Shown here in pieces: positions 9,993 to 17,800 of a DNA stretch of 64,000 nucleotides. The DNA is from Paraburkholderia aromaticivorans (GTDB lineage: Bacteria; Pseudomonadota; Gammaproteobacteria; Burkholderiales; Burkholderiaceae), in contig NZ_CP022989.1 in NCBI RefSeq assembly GCF_002278075.1, positions 3,968,001 to 4,032,000 of the forward strand. The letters run 5' to 3'. The stretch's first letter is position 1. Every line of letters begins with the position of its first letter. The notes beneath the pieces are model-generated. The model saw only the letters and a list, made by a program, of their open reading frames with translations, was not told where the DNA came from and did not search any database. A program made the translations under genes and the position numbers.

Positions 9993-11177
9993 CTATTTCG
10001 ACGCCACGAGCACCCACAAACGGGCGAGATCCGCGGAGCCATCGGTGCCCTTTACCGCGCGGAAGGTTTGCACCGCGCGGGCCTTGTCGCCGGCCACGTA
10101 GTACGCTTCGCCGAGATGCAGTTGCGCCTGGTCCGGATGGTCGATCCCACCCTTCGCGATTGCCGCGTCCATTGCCGCAAGGCCCTGCTTCGCCTGCCCG
10201 GCGAAGACCTGATTGAAGCCCAGGTCGACCGGTGCAACAGGATTCGCCGGATCGGCGGGCGCCTGTGCCCGTTTCGCCGCCAGTGCCTGAAGGCGCTTTT
10301 CGCGATCCGCTTGTGCGTCGCGTCCTAGAACACCCGACGCAAAGCCCTGATCGATCACCTGTTTGCCTTCAGCCGTGGTGCCCGCCACGATCGCGAGCTG
10401 GGTCATTTCCATGTAATCGTCGGCCGTTGAGAGTGAGCCGGTCGCACGCCGCAGCCTATAGGTATCGATATCGAGCTTCGAGGAATAGCCAGGCTTGCTG
10501 CGAATCGCCGAAAACAGGTCGTCCCAGTACGACTGCTTCGGATGGTAGGCGACCAGCTTTTCGAGCGTGCTGCGATACGTCGCGTCGTCCTTCACGCGTT
10601 GCGCACATGTGCCAAGCAATTGCAGTTGCGATTCGTCAGGCGCGTGACCGGCGCGCACCTGCGCATCGATGCCAGGCTTGAGCAGGTTCACCACGCTGGC
10701 ACAATCGTTCGACAGGTAGTAAGACTGAACCAGCAGCGTACGCATGTCGGGATCGCTACCACCCGTCTTCAGATAGCGCTGCGCCACCTTCGCCGCCTGC
10801 GCATAGTTCTTCTGCTGGAAGTAGATGCCGGCGAGAGCCGCGGACGTGCGCTGCTCGTCCGCGCCGCTCAATTTCCCGGAACTCAACAACGTTTCGTAGG
10901 CCTGAGCAGCAACACCGGACTCGCCGGCCGCCGCGGCAGCCGCACCACGCATCTGCTCGATCATGGTGCTTTCATACGCCGTCTTGCCGGGCACGGCGGC
11001 CGCCTGATCGATCTTCGTCAGCGCGTCCTTGTACTTGTGCGCGCGATACAGGTCCTGCGCGGCATTCAGCGGCTTCGCCACGTCCGGCCGCAAGGTGTCG
11101 GCGGCATGAGCGGCGAGCGGCAGCACGAGAGCAGCCGCGATGACGGCACGCTTGAACCGATGATGAATCGTTTGCAT
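9993..11177 (-). CDS. Periplasmic TPR protein associated with the TonB system
   Basis: A 394-residue secreted protein with signal peptide (AVIAAALVLPLAAHA). It contains helical tetratricopeptide-like repeats in two blocks: about residues 35-190 (for example ALAGIYFQQKNYAQAAKVAQRYLK) and a C-terminal TPR at about 330-385 (QLHLGEAYYVAGDKARAVQTFRAVKG). It is the last gene of a tonB-exbB-exbD-exbD-TPR operon and begins 9 bases after the second exbD stop, with SD AGGAAAGG. Comparable TPR genes accompany TonB operons in other proteobacteria. The likely role is as a periplasmic scaffold or adaptor, which is an inference. Confidence 0.8.
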   Translation of the reverse strand: MQTIHHRFKRAVIAAALVLPLAAHAADTLRPDVAKPLNAAQDLYRAHKYKDALTKIDQAAAVPGKTAYESTMIEQMRGAAAAAAGESGVAAQAYETLLSSGKLSGADEQRTSAALAGIYFQQKNYAQAAKVAQRYLKTGGSDPDMRTLLVQSYYLSNDCASVVNLLKPGIDAQVRAGHAPDESQLQLLGTCAQRVKDDATYRSTLEKLVAYHPKQSYWDDLFSAIRSKPGYSSKLDIDTYRLRRATGSLSTADDYMEMTQLAIVAGTTAEGKQVIDQGFASGVLGRDAQADREKRLQALAAKRAQAPADPANPVAPVDLGFNQVFAGQAKQGLAAMDAAIAKGGIDHPDQAQLHLGEAYYVAGDKARAVQTFRAVKGTDGSADLARLWVLVASK

Positions 11178-11186
11178 TGCCCTTTC

Positions 11187-11615
11187 CTATTGCATGTACT
11201 GCTCATTGCCGATCAGACCGATCTTCGTCGCGCCCAGTCGCTGTGCGGACGCCATCACCTCGGCGACATCCTTGTACGGCACCAGTTTGTTCGGACGCAG
11301 ATGAATTTCGGCCTGAACCGGTTCCGCCGCCACCTGAGCGAGCCTGGATTCGAGCGCGGCACGGTTCGGCACCGGCTGACCGTTCCAGGTCGTCGTGCCG
11401 TCGAAATCGATATCGATCTGCACCACTTCAGGTTGTGTGATCGGCGGCGGTGGATTGCCGACCGGCAGGTTCATCTTGATGGCATGCGTCTGAATCGGGA
11501 TCGTGATGATCAGCATGATCAGCAACACCAGCATCACGTCGATAAGCGGCGTGGTGTTGATGTCGACCATCACATCCGGTTCGCTACCGCCGCCCGACGA
11601 TACGTTCATTCCCAT
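11187..11615 (-). CDS. exbD: ExbD/TolR-family energy transducer (second copy)
   Basis: A 142-residue biopolymer transport protein. A short cytoplasmic tail (MGMNVSSGGGSEPD) leads into the single transmembrane helix with the essential aspartate context DINTTPLIDVMLVLLIMLII, then a periplasmic domain. I start it at 11615 because AGGAG is spaced six bases upstream; the longer open frame runs back through the hairpin repeats at 11627-11773 and is not coding. It works with ExbB and TonB to use the proton gradient. It differs clearly from the preceding ExbD, so this system has two distinct ExbD subunits. Confidence 0.92.
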   Translation of the reverse strand: MGMNVSSGGGSEPDVMVDINTTPLIDVMLVLLIMLIITIPIQTHAIKMNLPVGNPPPPITQPEVVQIDIDFDGTTTWNGQPVPNRAALESRLAQVAAEPVQAEIHLRPNKLVPYKDVAEVMASAQRLGATKIGLIGNEQYMQ

Positions 11616-11626
11616 AATCGGCTCCT

Positions 11627-11773
11627 GTCGATCGGACGTGGCGCTTTGGCGCTTAGTCCGATCCCATGCAAAGCTGTCGACCGGACTTGGCGCTTTGGCG
11701 CTTGGTCCGATCCCATGCAAAGCTGTCGACCGGACTTGGCGCTTTGGCGCTTAGTCCGATCCCATGCAAAGTT
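11627..11773 (-). repeat. Three tandem 49-bp hairpin repeats between the two exbD genes
   Basis: Three head-to-tail units start at 11627, 11676 and 11725. On the plus strand each has GTCGAC (GTCGAT in the first), an outer arm CGGACT (CGGACG in the first), a central GCGCTTTGGCGC, the closing arm AGTCCG (GGTCCG in the second) and the constant tail ATCCCATGCAAAG. The array fills the space between the exbD stop (11774) and the Shine-Dalgarno of the next exbD, so the transcript carries three consecutive stem-loops inside the operon. A related pair lies at 27662-27761. Confidence 0.9.
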
Positions 11774-12194
11774 ATCCGCCGCGCGCGGGCGGTTCGGTGA
11801 TAAAGGAAACCTTGGCGATACCGGCGCGCTCGCACTCGGTAATGACCCGGCCGATGAATTCATAACGGGCGCTCTGGTCGCCGCGAACATGCACTTCCGG
11901 TTGCGGCGTCATGACCGACACGGTCTTCAGGCGTGCCAGCAGCGTAGGCGCGTCGACCTGCTTCTCGTTCCAGAAGAAGTCGCCGTCGCGATTGACCGCG
12001 ATCACGATGCTCTTGGGCGTGGTCTGCAGCGGCTGGATCGTCTCCTTCGGCAATTGCACCGGCACCGTATGCGTCACGACCGGAATCGTGATCAGAAAGA
12101 TGATCAACAGAACCAGCATCACGTCGACGAGCGGCGTGGTGTTGATGCTGGAGATGACCTCGTCGTTGTCGTCCTGCCCAACGCTCATTGCCAT
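11772..12194 (-). CDS. exbD: ExbD/TolR-family energy transducer (first copy)
   Basis: A 140-residue ExbD protein: cytoplasmic MAMSVGQDDNDEVISS, a membrane helix with the conserved Asp (INTTPLVDVMLVLLIIFLIT), and a periplasmic domain ending in ITEPPARGG. It follows exbB by about 12 bases with GGAG as Shine-Dalgarno. Its stop codon touches the last hairpin repeat of the array that separates it from the second exbD. It forms the proton channel with ExbB. Confidence 0.92.
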   Translation of the reverse strand: MAMSVGQDDNDEVISSINTTPLVDVMLVLLIIFLITIPVVTHTVPVQLPKETIQPLQTTPKSIVIAVNRDGDFFWNEKQVDAPTLLARLKTVSVMTPQPEVHVRGDQSARYEFIGRVITECERAGIAKVSFITEPPARGG

Positions 12195-12206
12195 GACAGA
12201 CTCCGC

Positions 12207-13112
12207 TTATTGGACCAGCGATGCTTCGCGAGCTGCGGCGCGCGCCGGGCGGCGGCTGCCGGCCAGCAGAACGGTATGCAGTTGCGCGCCGAATGCTCGC
12301 ACACGCTCCATCACCGACTTGTTGCGGCGAACCAGGAAGTTGTAGCCGAGCACGGCGGGGACGGCCACCGCGAGACCGATAGCGGTCATGATCAGCGCCT
12401 CACCCACAGGACCCGCGACCTTGTCGATCGACGCCTGGCCGGCAATGCCAATGGCCGTCAGTGCGTGATAAATCCCCCACACCGTACCGAACAGGCCGAC
12501 GAACGGCGCTGTCGAACCCACCGTACCGAGAAAAGCCAATCCGTCTTGCAGACGATTCGACACGTTGGTGATCGCGCGCTCGACCGAGGTATCGATCCAC
12601 GTGTTGCGGTCCACGGCTTCGAGCAGCGCTTCGTCATGATGCTCGCCTGCCTCGATAGCCGTTTCGGCGATGAAGCGGAACGGCGACGTTTCGTCGAGCA
12701 GCTTCGCGCCTTCCACCAGCGACGGCGCAGTCCACAGCTGCTCGTCCGCGCTCTTCGCGCGGCGGTTCGCACGGAACTGCTCGACGAACTTGGTGATCAT
12801 GATGTACCAGCTGCCCATCGACATCAGCACCAGCAGAATCAGCACGAAGCGTGCGACGAAGTCGCCGTTCTTCCAGAGTGCGCCGAGGCCGTACGGATTG
12901 TTGACCGTTTCGGACGTGGCCGGCGCGGGCGGCGGCACCGCTTCGTCGGCGGCCGCGCTTGCCGTTTGCGGCGCGGCGGTGGCCGGCGCGGCAGCCGACG
13001 CCGTGGCGTCGCTAGCCTGCGCATGGGCCATGTGCGGTGCAACAAAGGTATCCACCGTGGTTACGGCGATCAACATGCTTGCCGCCAGTGCGGCGAGAGT
13101 ACGCTTCTTCAT
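12207..13112 (-). CDS. exbB: ExbB (MotA/TolQ/ExbB proton channel) with long N-terminal extension
   Basis: A 301-residue protein. A signal-like N-terminus (ALAASMLIAVTTVDTFVAPHMAHA) and a long Ala/Pro/Glu-rich periplasmic segment precede the first channel helix (FVARFVLILLVLMSMGSWYIMI, about residues 88-109). The MotA_ExbB core contains the conserved FLGTVGSTAPFVGLFGTVWGIYHAL and GPVGEALIMTAIGLAVAVPAVLGYN. The N-terminal extension is characteristic of the longer ExbB class. It lies between tonB and the two exbD genes in one minus-strand operon. Confidence 0.93.
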   Translation of the reverse strand: MKKRTLAALAASMLIAVTTVDTFVAPHMAHAQASDATASAAAPATAAPQTASAAADEAVPPPAPATSETVNNPYGLGALWKNGDFVARFVLILLVLMSMGSWYIMITKFVEQFRANRRAKSADEQLWTAPSLVEGAKLLDETSPFRFIAETAIEAGEHHDEALLEAVDRNTWIDTSVERAITNVSNRLQDGLAFLGTVGSTAPFVGLFGTVWGIYHALTAIGIAGQASIDKVAGPVGEALIMTAIGLAVAVPAVLGYNFLVRRNKSVMERVRAFGAQLHTVLLAGSRRPARAAAREASLVQ

Positions 13113-13188
13113 GCCTGCTCCAAGTTCATTAGTACAACTTCCAAACTAAGACTGATAAATCGCTACCGGTACCGAACAGCCTGTGATT

Positions 13189-13899
13189 TCAGTTCAGGTT
13201 AAACGAGAACGGAACTTGCACACGGACAGCCTGGCCTTGGGAAACGCACGTGAACTGCTTGACCGCGTTGAATGCAGCACGATCCAGTGAAGAGTCGTCT
13301 GCGGATTTGGCAACACGTTCATTCGTAATATGGCCCTGCGGGTCGACAACGAATTCGATAAGAACATCACCCGTTACGTTGTTTTCCTGAGCTTCCTTCG
13401 GGTAACGGATCGACGAGCGGATCTGATCCGAGTTCGGGCACACCACCCCGACTTCGGTGCTCACGGGCTTGCTCGGCGCGGGCGGCGCCGGTGGTGCCGG
13501 TGGCGCCACGGCAGGCGCCGAGACGACCGGTGCGGCCTGATGCGCAATGGTCGGCTGCGGCGGCGTTTGCACCTGCACTTCCGGCGGCGGCACGAACGGC
13601 GGCGGCGGCGGCGCGAATTTCGGCGGTGGCAATTGCACCGTGGGCAACGGCGGCGGAGGCGGCGGTTTAACCGGCTCGATGATCTTCGTTTCAATAGGAT
13701 GCTGAATGACCTGCACGACCTTGGTCGCAAGGCCATTGATCAGTGCATAGATCAGCACGATATGCAGGAGTAGAACCGCTGCAATGCCGCCGAAGCGGCG
13801 CACCGGGTTTTGCTGCTTGCGCCCAAACTCTCGCGGGCGCCCTGGCCTTTCCATACGGGCCGTCGCTGCCGGAAATTGTCCTTCGACTTTCGTACCCAC
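13189..13899 (-). CDS. tonB: TonB energy transducer
   Basis: A 236-residue TonB with a cytoplasmic N-terminus, an uncleaved signal anchor (GIAAVLLLHIVLIYALINGLA, about residues 37-57) and a Pro-rich periplasmic spacer (KPPPPPPLP and similar runs, about 77-150). The C-terminal TonB domain contains IRYPKEAQENNVTGDVLIEFVVDPQG and ends VPFSFNLN. It starts with GTG at 13899, supported by the strong SD GGAGGAG five bases upstream. It is the first gene of tonB-exbB-exbD-exbD-TPR and couples the proton gradient to outer-membrane receptors. Confidence 0.93.
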   Translation of the reverse strand: MGTKVEGQFPAATARMERPGRPREFGRKQQNPVRRFGGIAAVLLLHIVLIYALINGLATKVVQVIQHPIETKIIEPVKPPPPPPLPTVQLPPPKFAPPPPPFVPPPEVQVQTPPQPTIAHQAAPVVSAPAVAPPAPPAPPAPSKPVSTEVGVVCPNSDQIRSSIRYPKEAQENNVTGDVLIEFVVDPQGHITNERVAKSADDSSLDRAAFNAVKQFTCVSQGQAVRVQVPFSFNLN

Positions 13900-14838
13900 C
13901 TTTACTCCTCCGGCGTGAACCGTTCATTTCTGTAACTGCAGTGCGCTTACCTACCGCAAACAACATTCACTTCAATCAACCGGTGCTCCACTGTTTTTGA
14001 TTCGCAGTACAAAATGGATGCAGCACTACCCCGCCCCGATCCGACGCTTCGGACGTGACTCAAAGGAGGGTTCGGCCGCATATCATGCGATCCCAACAGC
14101 CCATCTAAGTAGAACTACTAATAGATTAAATTTGACCCGCCAACTTCCGCCTTGCTTAAAGGTTGAAGACAACCTGTTCGATGTGTGTCGTAGCGCCTGG
14201 AACTTTTTGCGCAAACGTCACATGCGTTTCATGGGAGGCAAAGATAGCAGGACAAAAAATGTACGGTCAAACTTTTTTTGATGGCGGCATACTTAGTTTA
14301 GAGCATTGACTCTAATTCGCTGAAAAATGCCGCCGCTTTAAAAGAATAAGCGTATGTCGAGCAGATAAGCATTTGGCTCTTTCTGCACGATAATTGGGAT
14401 TCGCCCGCACATGCGGTGTGCATAAATGCACTCGAAACTGTCCAGACAACGACTGATCAGCCGGACGGAAATGCCCAACGGGCATGCGTTTCCACGCGAT
14501 GGCCGTGTCGCTCGATCGGTTCCTGGAAAGTTTGTTTGCCTGGGATGGTCAGGCGCCCGGGTGAGACCGCCGCGGAAGGCGAGACGATAGCAGAAGGAAA
14601 ACTGCGTTTAAAAAATTTTTAGCGCTATTTACGACACTCTAAATAGGCATCTCAATAACGCCTTAAGCTTAATTACAAATCAATTCAATTAAATTACATA
14701 AAGCCGACAGTCAGGGTGCCGCCTGCCGCAAGCAAATCGACATGGTGCGTCCGACAATTTCTGAGGAAGCCGACTCTCATCTGTAGAGGCGGGGATTCTC
14801 GATGAGCGCGGGAACTGCTGGGGTTCGATAAATAAGAA
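13900..14838. other. Long AT-rich intergenic region upstream of tonB
   Basis: Nearly 940 bases separate tonB and the uvrA terminator. The stretch is much more AT-rich than the genes, with short AT runs near 14600-14700. Only short reading frames without Shine-Dalgarno or recognisable products occur. A nested inverted repeat lies at 14283-14334. It probably holds the tonB promoter, but I cannot pick a convincing -35/-10 pair. No Fur-box-like sequence was recognised. Confidence 0.35.
14283..14334. promoter_or_regulatory. Nested inverted repeat upstream of tonB
   Basis: Outer arms GGCGGCAT (14283-14290) and ATGCCGCC (14327-14334) enclose an inner pair TTAGAG (14298-14303) and CTCTAA (14310-14315). 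It lies about 390 bases upstream of the tonB start. It could be an operator or a structured leader; only the symmetry is observed. Confidence 0.3.
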
Positions 14839-14868
14839 AGAGCGGCGCAAAGTTGATTGCGCCGCTCT
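14839..14868 (-). terminator. Intrinsic terminator of the uvrA-type gene
   Basis: A perfect 12-bp stem AGAGCGGCGCAA / TTGCGCCGCTCT with a six-base loop begins just after the uvrA stop codon. On the minus strand it is followed by the T-rich run TTTCTTATTTAT. Confidence 0.8.
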
Positions 14869-14876
14869 CTACTCCA

Positions 14877-17800
14877 TCAACCGTTCGTGCCTTCGCCCGC
14901 TTCGACGGTTTCGCTGTTCCGCGATCGAGCCAGAACGGGCCGCAACGCGGCGCCCGTGTGACTCGCGGCCACGCGAGACAGTCCTTCAGGATCTGTGGCA
15001 GCGACAATCGACCCGCCGCCTACCCCACCTTCCGGGCCAAGATCGATGATCCAGTCCGCCTCGGCAATCACATCCAGATCGTGTTCGATGACGACGACAC
15101 TATGGCCGCCGTCCGCGAGACGATGCAGCACGCGAATCAGCCTGGCGACGTCCGCCATATGCAGGCCTACGGTTGGTTCGTCCAGCACATACAGCGTGTG
15201 GGGCGGCTTCTGACCGCGCCGCGTAATGTCGTCGCGCACTTTGCTCAATTCGGTGACGAGCTTGATACGCTGCGCCTCGCCGCCGGACAACGTGGGCGAA
15301 GGCTGGCCCAGTGTGAGATAGCCGAGCCCGACGTCTTTCATCAACTGCAAAGGATGAGCGATGTTCGAAATAGGCGCGAAGAACTCGACGGCTTCGTCGA
15401 TCTCCATCGTCAGCACGTCGCCGATATTCTTGCCGCGCCACGTTACCGCGAGCGTCTCGGGATTGAAGCGCTGCCCATGGCACACGTCGCAAGGCACCTT
15501 CACGTCGGGCAGAAAGCTCATGCCGATGGTGCGCACGCCCTGCCCCTCGCAAGCCGGGCAACGGCCTTCGCCGGTGTTGAACGAGAAACGCGAGGCCGTA
15601 TAGCCGCGCGCGCGCGCTTCGAGCGTGCCGGCGAACAGCTTGCGGATCGCGTCCCACACGCCGATGTAAGTGGCGGGACATGAACGCGGTGTCTTGCCGA
15701 TCGGCGTTTGATCGACTTCAAGCACGCGGTCGATGGTCTCCCAGCCGGTGATCGAATCGCAGCCTTGCCACGCATGCGTCACGTTCAAAGGCGCGCGCGG
15801 CGCCGTGCGCGCCAGCACGCTGGAGCGCCGGTTCGCCGCCGGCTTCTCCTCGGCCGCCGCGCGCGCGCGACGCGTGGCCGGCGACGACAGCACGGAGCGT
15901 CCAACCGCATCCAGCAGATTGGTCATCAGCACATCGCGAGCAAGCGTCGATTTGCCGGAACCGCTGACGCCGGTGACCGCCACCAGCCGCGAGAGCGGAA
16001 TGCCAACCGTGACGTTGCGCAGGTTGTGCAGTTTGCCGCCGTGCACGGTCAGCCAGTTTTCCGGCACCGCGGCCGTGCGATTGCCAGGCGCGACGACTTC
16101 GCGGCGCGGCTGCAAGGGATGCACGATGGGGTGGGCGAGAAACTGTCCGGTCAGCGAATCGGGTTGCGCCGACAGGTCCGCCACACTGCCCTGCGCGACC
16201 AGCGTGCCACCGCGCTTGCCCGCACCCGGCCCGATGTCGATGATGTGATCGGCGCGCCGGATCGTGTCCTCGTCATGCTCGACCACCACCAGCGTATTGC
16301 CTTTCTCACCCAGCTTGCGCAATGCGTTCAACAGAATCTGATTGTCGCGCGGATGCAGCCCGATGGTCGGTTCGTCGAGTACGTAGCACACGCCTTGCAA
16401 GTTGCTGCCAAGTTGCGCCGCAAGCCGGATGCGCTGCGCCTCGCCGCCCGAGAGGCTCGGCGCCGCGCGATCGAGACTCAGATAGCCGAGTCCCACTTCT
16501 TCGAGGAACTGCAGGCGGCTGCCGATTTCGCTGATCACGTCACGCGCGATTTCCGCGTCGCGGCCGGTCATCTCCAGCGTGTCGATCCACGCGCGCGTGT
16601 CGGACACGGTCCATTGCGCGACATCGACAATGGCCTGCGCGTCGAACGTGACCGCGCGCGCGGTGGGATTCAGACGCGTACCCGCGCAATCCGGACACGG
16701 CTCATCGACCAGACCTTCGGGCTCCTGCTCTTCCGAAGGCAGGCTCTGTTCGCGGCCGCGATTGTCGTCGACAACGATCGTATCGTCGTAGGCGGCACGC
16801 TGCTCACGCGTAAGCGCGAGACCTGTACCGACACAGGTCGTGCACCAGCCATGCTTGCTGTTATACGAGAACATGCGCGGGTCGAGTTCGGGATAGCTCG
16901 TGCCGCACACCGGACACGCCCGCTTGGTGGACAACACCTTCACGGCGCCGAGATTCGCCGTGGGACGGCCGCCGCTGATCGCGTCGTGCAAACCGTCGAG
17001 CGGCGCCAGCAGATGCATCACACCCTTGCCCACTTCCAGCGTCTGGTCGAGCGCCTGACGCAACTCGGCTTCATGGTCCGGCGACACGACGAGATCGGCC
17101 ACCGGCAGTTCGATCGTATGCTCGCGGAAACGGTCGAGCTTCGGCCACGGGTCCACCGGGACGAACTCGCCATCCACACGCAGATGGGTATTGCCGCGCG
17201 CTTTCGCCCACTTCGCAAGATCGGTGTACACGCCCTTGCGATTCACCACCAGCGGCGCAAGAAACCCGACGTGCTGCCCCTTGTGATCGCGCAGCAACTG
17301 CGCTGCGATCGATTCGACGCTTTGCGACGTAACCGGCGTGCCGTCATGAATGCAATGCTGCAGACCGAGCTTCACATACAGGAGACGCAGGAAGTGCCAC
17401 ACCTCGGACGTGGTCGCCACGGTACTCTTGCGGCCGCCGCGCGAAAGCCGCTGCTCGATCGCGACGGTCGGCGGAATGCCGTACACCGCGTCGACCTCGG
17501 GCCGCCCCGCCGGCTGTACGATGGAACGCGCGTAGGCATTGAGCGATTCGAGATAACGGCGCTGCCCTTCGTGGAACAGAATGTCGAAGGCGAGCGTGGA
17601 CTTGCCCGAGCCGGACACCCCGGTAATCACGTTGAATTTGCCGTGCGGAATGTCCACGTCCAGCGCTTTCAGGTTGTGCTCGCGCGCATTGACGATGCGC
17701 ACCACGTCCTCGCCTTCGATCGCGCGGCGCGCACGCGCGGCGCTCAGCGCCTTTTGCAGTGGAATGCCTTGCGACGCCGGTTCGGCCGCCGCGCCCATGG

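Noticed and set aside
9778..10017. Minus-strand frame of 79 codons downstream of the TPR gene
   Set aside because: It has a hydrophobic segment but no Shine-Dalgarno and overlaps the TPR gene end; support too weak to list.
11627..11773. CRISPR-like array or coding repeats in the exbD spacer
   Set aside because: Units are contiguous with no spacers and contain internal stems, and the frames through them lack ribosome-binding sites; they are hairpin repeats.
10542..13202. Plus-strand frame of nearly 890 codons opposite the exbB/exbD/TPR genes
   Set aside because: It spans several well-supported minus-strand genes and the hairpin repeats, and the translation is low-complexity.
13900..14838. 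Small genes in the tonB upstream region (for example 14416-14622)
   Set aside because: Frames lack Shine-Dalgarno sequences, have no recognisable products and differ in composition from real genes here.
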